Assembly: GCF_015291725.1 (NCBI RefSeq)
Contig: NZ_CP030038.1
Span: 4,019,001 to 4,083,000, forward strand
Source: Bradyrhizobium sp. CCBAU 51765
GTDB taxonomy: Bacteria; Pseudomonadota; Alphaproteobacteria; Rhizobiales; Xanthobacteraceae
Direction of reading: 5' to 3'
Length of the DNA stretch: 64,000 nt
Shown here one piece after another: positions 1 to 7,345 of the stretch. The first letter of the stretch is position 1. Each line of letters begins with the position of its first letter. The translations under genes and the position numbers were made by a program. The notes beneath the pieces were generated by a model. The model made no database searches. It was not told where the DNA came from and saw only the letters and a program-made list of their open reading frames with translations.

Positions 1-568
1 CGAGCTCACCGGCCCAGGCGCCCTTCATGTCGGCCGGGGCGAGATCGCCGCGCTGGACGATGCGCAGCGCGTCCATCAGCTCGGTGCGAAACTGCTCGGA
101 GCGGCGGCAGTCATAGGCGAGCGTTGCCAGCGAGCGGATCGTCGCGAACTTGCCGGTGTTGACGCCAAAATCGGTCTCCAGACCCCAGATCGCGACCAGG
201 ATCTCGCCGGGTACGCCATAGGCCTGCTCGATGCGCGACAGCACCGAGCCGTATTGCTTCATCATGTTGGAGCCGCGCTGCATGCGTGGCGGCACCATGC
301 GGCCGGAAAACTCCTCGAAGGACTGGGTGAAGACCTTTTGCGAGCGGTCGCGGTTAAGCACGCTCTGATCGAGCGTCACGCCGGCAAGCCCGGCGGTGAT
401 GGCCTGCTGCGAGATGCCTTTCGCCGCAGCGTCGGTTTTGAAATCCGCAAGCCAAGCGTCGAAATTGCCCGAGCCACAGGCAACTGCAGCGAGCGCTGGC
501 TGGGCCGACAGGATTGAAGCGGAGAGGGCGAAGGCTGCGAGAGCAAGACGAGAAATCGTCGGCGTCAT
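1..568 (-). CDS. Lytic murein transglycosylase, MltB/SLT_2 type (C-terminal part outside window)
   Basis: The gene runs leftward off the window, so only about the first 189 codons are present. They start with a signal peptide (MTPTISRLALAAFALSASIL) and continue into the MltB-like catalytic domain. The segment GVPGEILVAIWGLETDFGVNTG holds the Glu of the family's active site (ETDFG), followed by the typical YDCRRSEQFRTELMDALRIVQ helix. Such enzymes cleave the MurNAc-GlcNAc bond of peptidoglycan in the periplasm, giving 1,6-anhydromuropeptides. The ATG at 568 is chosen because the signal peptide follows directly. Whether a C-terminal peptidoglycan-binding domain is present cannot be seen. Confidence 0.9.
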   Translation of the reverse strand, partial: MTPTISRLALAAFALSASILSAQPALAAVACGSGNFDAWLADFKTDAAAKGISQQAITAGLAGVTLDQSVLNRDRSQKVFTQSFEEFSGRMVPPRMQRGSNMMKQYGSVLSRIEQAYGVPGEILVAIWGLETDFGVNTGKFATIRSLATLAYDCRRSEQFRTELMDALRIVQRGDLAPADMKGAWAGEL

Positions 569-703
569 TCGAGTAAATGAATTCCGTGAAGCGATCTGAC
601 CAGTCCGCGCAATCTCGGTCGGAACCGCGGCCAAAGCAAGGCGCACAGCAGGGTGCGATCCTGCCCGAGCCAGGGCAGGGCAGGATCGCATGTCACGATA
701 TCG

Positions 704-1612
704 TCAGGCGTCGGTTCGATTGCGCCAGGGGAAGAGGTTGGCCGGGAAGTCGGCGGCCGGCTTGCGCGGACGATGCGGCGGGGGCGGCACCGGACGCGCC
801 CCGGGCTCCGAGACGATCACCTTGCGGTAGAGGTGCCACGTGGCATGGCCGAGCAGTGGGATCACCACGGCAAGGCCGAGGAAGGCCGGTATTGTGCCGA
901 GCGCGAGCAACACCGCCACAATGAAGCCCCACGCCGCCATCGGCACGGGGTTTCTTGCGACGACCCGCAGCGACGTCACCATCGACTCGAATGCGCCGGC
1001 ATGACGGTCGAGCATCAAGGGGAACGACACGACGCTGATGCAGAGCGCGGCGAGCGCGAACAGGAAGCCGGTGCCGCAGCCAACCGCGATCAGCCACCAG
1101 CCTTGCTGAGTCGTCAGCACGCGCGTCACGAAGTCCGAGAGTCCGGTCACGCCCTCGTAGCCGAACGCTGCGATGTAGATCGCCTGCGCGGTCGCGACCC
1201 AGGTGACGAGCAGGGCGAGCAGCAACGTGCCGAGGCCCAGCATCGCACCGAACGACGGCGAGCGCAGCACCTCCATGGCATCCCAGGCACTGGCCGGTTC
1301 ATAGCGCTCGCGCCGGCTGGAGAGCTCGTAAAGTCCGAGCGCCGCGAAGGGCCCGATCAGGGCGAAACCGGCAGCCAGTGGAAACAACAGCGGCAGCACC
1401 GAATAGCCCATCACCACGCGGGCGAGCACGAGGCCGAGCACCGGGTAGATCACGCACAGGATGATGGCGTGGCTCGGAACGGCCTTGAAGTCTTCCCACC
1501 CGCGCCTGAGCGCGTCCCGCAGATCGGACAGTCGGATGGTTCGGATTACCGGTCCAGCCGAATCCGCGGGCTGGGCCATCGTGGGGACATTGCCCTGGTA
1601 GAGTGTGGCCAT
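704..1612 (-). CDS. DUF2189 multi-pass membrane protein
   Basis: A 302-residue inner-membrane protein with about six hydrophobic segments (for example ILCVIYPVLGLVLARVVMGY and GLGTLLLALLVTWVATAQAI). It has the arrangement of the DUF2189 family, with IRTIRLSDLRDALRRGWEDF before the first membrane span. The C-terminus is proline- and arginine-rich. The ATG at 1612 follows a GGGAG-like ribosome binding site; the longer upstream frame is not membrane-like and was ignored. The function of the family is unknown, and the neighbours do not suggest one. Confidence 0.8.
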   Translation of the reverse strand: MATLYQGNVPTMAQPADSAGPVIRTIRLSDLRDALRRGWEDFKAVPSHAIILCVIYPVLGLVLARVVMGYSVLPLLFPLAAGFALIGPFAALGLYELSSRRERYEPASAWDAMEVLRSPSFGAMLGLGTLLLALLVTWVATAQAIYIAAFGYEGVTGLSDFVTRVLTTQQGWWLIAVGCGTGFLFALAALCISVVSFPLMLDRHAGAFESMVTSLRVVARNPVPMAAWGFIVAVLLALGTIPAFLGLAVVIPLLGHATWHLYRKVIVSEPGARPVPPPPHRPRKPAADFPANLFPWRNRTDA

Positions 1613-1954
1613 GGTCGCTAGCTCCCTTGCCAGGCAGCCAAGACCGGCGCCGGCAAACGGCGCAAGCGGCCGCCATTCTCTGAAATGTCGCGATCCCGAC
1701 CACACGCGAATTCCGGCTGGCATCGCGAGCTGAACACCAACCATACTCCCAAGTCCAAGTCCTGTCCCTCGTGCTTGGGTGAAATTCGATGCCGCGCCGC
1801 AACCGCAACCACAACGACGTCATTCTGTCGTCATTTCGCCGCAGATAAGCTGATGCTGCTGTTAGCCCGCGGAACTTCGCGGGCACAGCGCGGCAACTTC
1901 GTCTATAAGTGCCACTCAAGGCCCTTCCAACGGATTCCTTTTCGGGGAGCAGAC
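1613..1954. other. Intergenic region, divergent promoters
   Basis: About 340 bases between the divergent DUF2189 and DUF3597 genes. Long frames cross it in several phases but none has a start context or protein-like composition. It presumably holds both promoters. I see no repeat or RNA gene. Confidence 0.5.
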
Positions 1955-2353
1955 ATGAGCATTTTCGGGAAAATCATGAGCGCGATCTTCGGCAGCCAGC
2001 CGGCCTCTGCCGCGCCCGCCGGTGGCACAGCTTCGCCCGGCGCGCCCGCAAGCGCGCCAGGCGCTTCGTCGCCGGCCGCCGCGCCCATGGCTGCCGTCGA
2101 CGTGGCGGCGATCGTCGACAAGGCGGCGGCCGCGCACAAGGGCGAGAAGCTGGAATGGCGCACCTCGATTGTCGACCTCATGAAGGCGCTCGACATCGAT
2201 TCCAGCCTCGCTGCACGCAAGGATCTTGCCAAGGAACTCGGCTACAGCGGCGACATGAACGACTCGGCCAGCATGAACGTCTGGCTGCACAAGCAGGTCA
2301 TGTCCAAGCTCGCCGCCAACGGCGGCAAGCTGCCGCCGGAGATCAAGCACTGA
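1955..2353 (+). CDS. DUF3597 family protein
   Basis: A 132-residue protein starting MSIFGKIMSAIFG. It has a low-complexity Ala/Pro/Gly/Ser linker (residues about 15-48) and then a compact helical domain (VDVAAIVDKAAAAHKGEKLEWRTSIVDLMKALDIDSSL) typical of DUF3597. The family's C-terminal domain resembles a small helical fold related to DNA-binding or LysM-adjacent proteins; its function is unknown. The start at 1955 has GGGGAG upstream. A strong hairpin terminator follows the stop codon. Confidence 0.85.
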   Translation: MSIFGKIMSAIFGSQPASAAPAGGTASPGAPASAPGASSPAAAPMAAVDVAAIVDKAAAAHKGEKLEWRTSIVDLMKALDIDSSLAARKDLAKELGYSGDMNDSASMNVWLHKQVMSKLAANGGKLPPEIKH

Positions 2354-2375
2354 CCCGCGCCGGGTCGAGCCGGAG

Positions 2376-2402
2376 GGGCCCGCGATCTCGCGGGCCCTTT
2401 TG
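2376..2402 (+). terminator. Rho-independent terminator
   Basis: The perfect 10-bp stem GGGCCCGCGA / TCGCGGGCCC with a two-base loop is followed by TTTT. It lies 23 bases after the DUF3597 stop codon and also faces the convergent GNAT gene. Confidence 0.85.
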
Positions 2403-2405
2403 CTT

Positions 2406-2681
2406 TCAGGCGACCAGATCCGCATCCTCCGGATGCCTGTCGAGATAGTCGACGACGAAGCTGCAGCCGGCGATCACCTTCCTGCCGTCGCGCCGGATCA
2501 GGTCCAGCGCCCCCTTGACCAGCTCGGAGCCGATGCCACGGCCGCGCAGCGCGCGCGGCGTCTCGGTATGGGTGATGATGACGGCCGACGGCGTCAGCCG
2601 GTAATTGGCGAAGGCGACGTCGTTGCCGACATCGAGCTCGAAGCGGCTGCTGTCCTTGTTGTCGCGTACCGGTGCCGCCAT
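2406..2681 (-). CDS. Small GNAT-family N-acetyltransferase (YjdJ/COG2388-like)
   Basis: A 91-residue minimal GNAT fold. The strand ending VIITHTETPRALRGRGIGSEL carries the acetyl-CoA pyrophosphate-binding R/G-x-G-x-G/A signature (RGRGIG), followed by VKGALDLIRRDGRKVIAGCSFV and the family's end motif HPEDADLV. The substrate is unknown. A paralogue sits 1 kb downstream at 3440-3715 on the same strand, with the same layout and about half of its residues alike. The pair probably arose by duplication, with an SPW gene now between the copies. Confidence 0.85.
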   Translation of the reverse strand: MAAPVRDNKDSSRFELDVGNDVAFANYRLTPSAVIITHTETPRALRGRGIGSELVKGALDLIRRDGRKVIAGCSFVVDYLDRHPEDADLVA

Positions 2682-2996
2682 GAAGGATCCTTCCGAAATG
2701 CAGATTGCCTCCTGATCTAGGAGGCCAATTCCGCCCTTGCCAAGGTGAGACCAAGGCAGATTGGCGCAGAGGAGATATCCGCAAATGCGCCGCTGTGACC
2801 GCAGTGCAGTATGGAAATCGCGCTCTGCGAGCGGCGCGGCGACGGTAAATAATCCTCGCTACAGCTCTTGCACGCCGAAGTTCTGTTCCCACGTCCTGGA
2901 AAGGACATACGCCCGAATGCGGCCGGCAGGTCGCCAGACATTCGGAGTGTCGTGATCGCCAGCCGCAGACGTATGCCTCTTTTGCAGGAGGGTACG
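2682..2996. other. Intergenic region with a short inverted repeat
   Basis: About 315 bases between the divergent GNAT and SPW genes. GCCTCCT, a five-base gap and AGGAGGC form a perfect hairpin at 2707-2725, 26 bases upstream of the GNAT start. On the minus strand its AGGAGG resembles a Shine-Dalgarno sequence. No coding region is convincing. Confidence 0.5.
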
Positions 2997-3392
2997 ATGT
3001 CGGACTCTGGTTTATTGAAGACTCATCGAACATGGGAAGACTGGTGCGGGATGCTGCTCGGCGCGGCGATCGTGGCTTCGCCGTGGTTTCCCGTTCAGGA
3101 TCCGGCGATCACCGGGCACCAGACGGCCATCCTCAACACCGTCGCGATCGGTCTGATCGTGTTTGGTCTCAGCCAGCTCGAATACGTCGCCCTGCAGCGG
3201 TGGCAGGAGGTGACCACGATCCTGGTCGGGCTGTGGCTCATCGCCTCGCCTTACCTGATCGGCTATTCCGCCGACGGCTTCCTCCGCATCTATCATACGA
3301 CCCTCGGTGCGGTGGTGGTGCTGCTCGGCATACTCCAGCTGTGGCAGGACTGGGATCAGACTGACCAGGACCTGCTCAAGCATGGGCAATAG
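2997..3392 (+). CDS. SPW-repeat membrane protein
   Basis: A 131-residue inner-membrane protein with four hydrophobic segments. It contains the duplicated unit WEDWCGMLLGAAIVASPW and WQEVTTILVGLWLIASPYLIG, the hallmark of the SPW family. The start at 2997 has the strong ribosome binding site AGGAGGG seven bases upstream. Family function is not established; these proteins are often found in stress or general-response contexts. Confidence 0.85.
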   Translation: MSDSGLLKTHRTWEDWCGMLLGAAIVASPWFPVQDPAITGHQTAILNTVAIGLIVFGLSQLEYVALQRWQEVTTILVGLWLIASPYLIGYSADGFLRIYHTTLGAVVVLLGILQLWQDWDQTDQDLLKHGQ

Positions 3393-3439
3393 GCCATAGA
3401 TGCCGGCAGGCCCGCCGGCCATGGGCGGCGGGCGTGCAC

Positions 3440-3715
3440 TCATCTTGTTACGAGATCTGCATAGTCCGGGTGCTTGTCGATCCACGCCTTCACGAACGGG
3501 CATTGTGGGATCAGCTTCAATCCGGCGGCGCGGACCTGGTCGAGTGCGCCTTGTACCAGCTTCGAGCCGATGCCCTTGCCACCAAGTTCCTTCGGCACGT
3601 CCGTGTGCTCGAACGTGATCACGTTGCCATCGAGCTTGTAATGCTCGGTCGCAAGATGGCCTTCCACCGCGAGCTCGTAGCGGTGTTGCGCCTTGTTGTT
3701 GATGACGTCGCTCAT
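3440..3715 (-). CDS. Small GNAT-family N-acetyltransferase (paralogue of 2406-2681)
   Basis: A 91-residue YjdJ-like protein. The acetyl-CoA-binding signature GGKGIGSKLVQGALD and the closing HPDYADLV mirror the upstream paralogue. The start MSDVINNK at 3715 is chosen because the whole conserved domain follows; the frame extends upstream without domain support. The substrate is unknown. Confidence 0.85.
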   Translation of the reverse strand: MSDVINNKAQHRYELAVEGHLATEHYKLDGNVITFEHTDVPKELGGKGIGSKLVQGALDQVRAAGLKLIPQCPFVKAWIDKHPDYADLVTR

Positions 3716-3794
3716 GTCGTGGCCCCTCCAGCTGCCAGCCTCGCGCACGAGGCCGTAACGCGCGGTCGGGTCGGCAGGTTTCCGATATTGCGGT

Positions 3795-4154
3795 TCAATC
3801 GGTCGCCTTGGCCAGCCTGGCATCTTCGGGCTGTGGCGGCTGGCGGAGGCAACCCTGGCAGATGACCAGGGAGCGGTTGACCCTGGCGTCCTGCTCGGCC
3901 TCGACGCCATCCTGCGCCTGCCACCATTCCTTCGAATAGGGCTGAACGCCGGCTTGCGACCTGTTGCGCTCGGAGTGGGCAGCGGTGCGCGCTGGTCGTG
4001 AAGCAGCGTGCGGCCGGTTGGGATCCTCGCCGGCGCCATCCCAGGCGTAACGCGCAGGCTTGAAGGCGGGATCGGAAGCCAGATGCGCCTGTGGCGCAAC
4101 GGCACATCCGGCGAGCGCCAGCGTGAGCAGGAGGACGGCGGGCGCTTTGATCAT
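3795..4154 (-). CDS. Small outer- or inner-membrane lipoprotein
   Basis: A 119-residue protein with a lipoprotein signal peptide (MIKAPAVLLLTLALAGC) and the lipobox LAGC. The mature part has a Pro/Arg/Ala-rich linker, a KEWWQAQDGVEAEQDARVNRSLVICQGC segment and a charged tail. An alternative ATG lies three codons upstream at 4163. No family is recognised with confidence, but the layout recurs in rhizobia as a hypothetical lipoprotein. Confidence 0.7.
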   Translation of the reverse strand: MIKAPAVLLLTLALAGCAVAPQAHLASDPAFKPARYAWDGAGEDPNRPHAASRPARTAAHSERNRSQAGVQPYSKEWWQAQDGVEAEQDARVNRSLVICQGCLRQPPQPEDARLAKATD

Positions 4155-4247
4155 GGAATGCACTCTGTACGCGAAGACGGATGGAGGGTGCGCCGATCAT
4201 GTTTAAAATTCCCTGAACGATAACGGTCGTGGCTGCGACCAACGCCA

Positions 4248-4745
4248 ATGCGATATCTGATCCTCTTGCTCGTCCTGCTCGCGACCAGCGCGCGCGCCGA
4301 CGACGCAAAGCCGTTCAATCCGGCCGACTATCCACCCGGCGTGCAGAAGGCGCTGCGCTACGCCAATGAGGAATGCGACGCCCAGGAGGGCGGCAAGGTG
4401 ACCTTCGCGCCAAACACCGTGCGCAAGATCGACCTCACCGGCGATGGCCGCGAGGACTACATCGTCGATTTCCAGGACACCAAATGCGGCGATCGCGAGA
4501 CGACCTATTGCGGAACCGGCGGCTGCGTCATGAAGATCCTGGTGACACTGCCGGACGGCAGCGTGCGCGAGGTGTTCGACGGCTATGTCCGCAGCTACAA
4601 GATCGTGGCGCCGCCGATGAAGCGCGGCGCCGCGCGCACCATCCGTTTTGATCTGCACGGCAGCTTCTGCGGCGGCTTCGGTGCGCAGGCCTGCTGGAAG
4701 GCGAAGGCCATTACGGCGACGCCGTTTGCGTTCAAGCAGCCGTAG
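4248..4745 (+). CDS. Secreted hypothetical protein with EF-hand-like loop
   Basis: A 165-residue periplasmic protein with a short signal peptide (MRYLILLLVLLATSARA). The segment DLTGDGREDYIVDF looks like a calcium-binding-type D-x-[ST]-x-D-G loop of the FG-GAP/EF-hand kind. Six cysteines (CDAQ, KCGD, YCGTGGC, FCGGF, ACW) may form disulfides. The role is unknown. It diverges from the lipoprotein gene at 3795-4154. Confidence 0.75.
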   Translation: MRYLILLLVLLATSARADDAKPFNPADYPPGVQKALRYANEECDAQEGGKVTFAPNTVRKIDLTGDGREDYIVDFQDTKCGDRETTYCGTGGCVMKILVTLPDGSVREVFDGYVRSYKIVAPPMKRGAARTIRFDLHGSFCGGFGAQACWKAKAITATPFAFKQP

Positions 4746-4850
4746 AGCTGGTCCGCGGCCGCCGGCCTTGCAGGGGCACCGGCGATGGCGATAAATGGGC
4801 GGCAATGAGCGGGCGGCTTGTGCGCTGTCCGTCTTCGAAGAGGAAGCCCG

Positions 4851-6458
4851 ATGCAGCCCTTGCGCATGTCCCGCCGCGTCATGAATCTCGCCTACATGCT
4901 GACTCAGAATGCGCGGCGGCATGGATCGCGCCCCGGCTTCGTCTGGGGTGACAAATCCTGGACCTGGCGCGAGATCGATGCGCAGGTCTCGGCGCTGGCC
5001 GCGGCGCTCGCCGCACGTGGCATTGCCAGGGGCGACCGCATCCTCGTTCATTCCAAGAACGGCGAGGAGATGTTCGTCTCGATGTTCGCCGCGTTCCGGC
5101 TCGGCGCGGTCTGGGTGCCCACCAATTTCCGCCTGATGCCGGACGAGGTCACTTATCTCGCGCAGGCCTCCGGGGCGAAGGCGTTCCTGTGCCATGTCGA
5201 TTTCCCCGAGCACGCGGCGGCGGTGAAGGGCGGCGCTCTCGAATTCACCTGGAGCGTCGACGGGAAGGCGCCATTCGCGGATATGTCGGTTGCCGAGGCC
5301 ATGGCCTCGCGGGCAGGAACGGCAGTCGAGAACGTCGCCGTCGAACACGACGATCCCTGCTGGTTCTTCTTCACCTCCGGCACCACCGGCCGTTCCAAGG
5401 CGGCCGTGCTCACCCACGGCCAGATGGGGTTCGTCGTCACCAATCATCTCGCCGATCTGACGCCAGGTGTGACGGAGCAGGATGCCTCGCTGGTGGTGGC
5501 ACCGCTGTCGCACGGCGCCGGCGTGCATCAGCTGATGCAGACCGCGCGCGGCGCATGCACGGTGCTGCTGCCGACCGAAAAATTCGATATCAGCGAGGCG
5601 TTCCGCCTGATCGAGGCGCATCGCGTCAGCAATCTCTTCACGGTGCCGACGATCCTCAAGATGATGGTCGAGCATCCCGCCGCCGACAAATACGATCATT
5701 CCTCGCTGCGCCATGTGATCTACGCCGGCGCGCCAATGTATCGCGAGGACCAGAAGGCCGCGCTGAAGAAGCTCGGCAAGGTCATCGTGCAGTATTTCGG
5801 CCTTGGCGAGGTCACCGGCAACATCACCGTGCTGCCGGCCGCGCTGCACGATCCCGAGGACGGCCCGCACGCGAAGATCGGCACCTGCGGCTTCGAGCGC
5901 ACCGGCATGCAGGTCTCGATCCAGGACGACGAGGGACGGGAGCTTGCCGCCAACCAGAGCGGCGAGATCTGCGTGATCGGGCCTGCCGTGTTCGCCGGCT
6001 ATTACGACAACCCCGAAGCCAATGCGAAGGCGTTTCGTAACGGCTGGTTCCGTACCGGCGATCTCGGTCACATGGACGAGGAGGGATTCGTCTACATCAC
6101 GGGACGTGCCTCCGACATGTACATCTCCGGCGGCTCCAACATCTATCCGCGCGAGATCGAGGAGAAGATACTGACGCATCCCGCGGTCGGCGAGGTCGCC
6201 GTGCTCGGCGTGCCCGATGCGACCTGGGGCGAGGTCGGAATAGCTGTCTGCGTTGCGCGCGAAGGCGCGAAGCCGGTGAGCGAAGCGGAGATGGCGGCGT
6301 TCCTCTTGCCAAAAGTGCCGCGCTACAAGATGCCGAAGCGGTTCTTCTTCTGGGAGGCGCTGCCCAAGTCCGGCTACGGCAAGGTGCCGAAGCGGATGGT
6401 GCGTGACGAGCTCGAGGCGCGCGGGCTGCTCGATCTCGACAAGACCAAGGCAGGCTGA
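4851..6458 (+). CDS. Acyl-CoA synthetase (AMP-forming, fatty-acid CoA ligase type)
   Basis: A 535-residue ANL-superfamily enzyme that activates a carboxylic acid as its adenylate and then forms the CoA thioester. All core motifs are visible. The P-loop motif is FFFTSGTTGRSKAAVLTH (A3). The motif YFGLGEVTG corresponds to A5. GWFRTGDLGHMDEEGFVYITGR (A7-A8) is followed by the hinge region SGGSNIYPREIEE. The C-terminal catalytic Lys lies in PKSGYGKVPKRM (A10). The start at 4851 has the ribosome binding site GAGGAAG; two further ATGs follow within 30 bases. The substrate cannot be predicted from sequence alone. A PCC/DUF296-like gene follows nine bases later. Confidence 0.9.
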   Translation: MQPLRMSRRVMNLAYMLTQNARRHGSRPGFVWGDKSWTWREIDAQVSALAAALAARGIARGDRILVHSKNGEEMFVSMFAAFRLGAVWVPTNFRLMPDEVTYLAQASGAKAFLCHVDFPEHAAAVKGGALEFTWSVDGKAPFADMSVAEAMASRAGTAVENVAVEHDDPCWFFFTSGTTGRSKAAVLTHGQMGFVVTNHLADLTPGVTEQDASLVVAPLSHGAGVHQLMQTARGACTVLLPTEKFDISEAFRLIEAHRVSNLFTVPTILKMMVEHPAADKYDHSSLRHVIYAGAPMYREDQKAALKKLGKVIVQYFGLGEVTGNITVLPAALHDPEDGPHAKIGTCGFERTGMQVSIQDDEGRELAANQSGEICVIGPAVFAGYYDNPEANAKAFRNGWFRTGDLGHMDEEGFVYITGRASDMYISGGSNIYPREIEEKILTHPAVGEVAVLGVPDATWGEVGIAVCVAREGAKPVSEAEMAAFLLPKVPRYKMPKRFFFWEALPKSGYGKVPKRMVRDELEARGLLDLDKTKAG

Positions 6459-6467
6459 GCGCAAGTG

Positions 6468-7328
6468 ATGCGGAGTATCAAGCAGCCGGGCGCGCCCGTC
6501 GCCGAACGCATCCAGTGGGTGGAGGCGAGGGGGCGCGCCTTTTCCTTCACGCTTCAGGCAGATCTGCCGCTGCTGGAAGCTGCACGTCGCGGATTTGCGG
6601 CAGAGGGATTTGCCGGCGGCGTACTGAATTTCGGCCGCGGTGCGCTCGGGCCGTTCGCCTATGTCATGCCGGCGTTGTCGAAGACCGGCGAGAACGCGGC
6701 GTTCTACAGTGACACGTATCGGCCCGAAGGTGTGACGCGCACGAAGCTTGGCAGCATGACGCTCGGCATGCGCGATGGCGCGCCGTTCTTTCATTGCCAC
6801 GGGCTCTGGACCGAAGCCGATGGCAAGGCCAGCGGCGGCCACATGCTGCCGGACGAGACCGTTGTTGCCGAGCCGTTCGAGGTCGAGGCGTTCGGCGTGG
6901 ATGGCGCGACGTTCACCGCCGAGCCCGATCCGGAGACCAATTTCAAGCTGTTTGGGCCCGTCGTCTCCGCGAGCACCGGCGCGCGCACGACGAGCCGCAG
7001 CTTCGCATTGCGGCTGCGGCCCAATCAGGATTTTGCCGGCGGGCTCGAGGAGTTCTGCCGTGCACACGGCATCGCGCGTGCGAAAATTCACGGCGGCGTC
7101 GGCTCGACCATCGGCGCACGTTTCACCGACGGCGGCGTCACCGAGCCGTTTGCGACGGAGCTGGCGATCACGGCCGGGACGATCGCCCCCGGTTCGGCGG
7201 GCGCGCCGGAAGCGGTGCTCGACGTCGCGCTGATCGACTACACCGGAGGCATTGCGGAGGGCCGCCTGGTCCGTGGCGACAATCCCGTGCTGATGACCAT
7301 GGAGCTGGTGCTCGAGGTGCAAGACTAG
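6468..7328 (+). CDS. Twin PCC/DUF296-like protein
   Basis: A 286-residue protein made of two similar halves (about residues 10-140 and 150-286). Each resembles the PPC/DUF296 fold found in AT-hook proteins and in stand-alone bacterial proteins; note FSFTLQADLPLLEAARRGFAAEGFAGGVLNFGRGAL against FALRLRPNQDFAGGLEEFCRAHGIARAKIHGGVGS. GMRDGAPFFHCHGLWTEADGKASGGH has the His cluster typical of the family. It follows the acyl-CoA synthetase closely and is probably in the same operon; the two probably act on the same substrate class, which is inference. A GTG three bases upstream is an alternative start. Confidence 0.75.
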   Translation: MRSIKQPGAPVAERIQWVEARGRAFSFTLQADLPLLEAARRGFAAEGFAGGVLNFGRGALGPFAYVMPALSKTGENAAFYSDTYRPEGVTRTKLGSMTLGMRDGAPFFHCHGLWTEADGKASGGHMLPDETVVAEPFEVEAFGVDGATFTAEPDPETNFKLFGPVVSASTGARTTSRSFALRLRPNQDFAGGLEEFCRAHGIARAKIHGGVGSTIGARFTDGGVTEPFATELAITAGTIAPGSAGAPEAVLDVALIDYTGGIAEGRLVRGDNPVLMTMELVLEVQD

Positions 7329-7345
7329 TATCGATCGGGCGATCG

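Noticed and set aside
4203..7322. 1039-codon open frame opposite the acyl-CoA synthetase and PCC-like genes
   Set aside because: It is a shadow in high-GC DNA. The translation is Arg/Ala/His-rich with no domain, while the plus strand holds two motif-complete genes.
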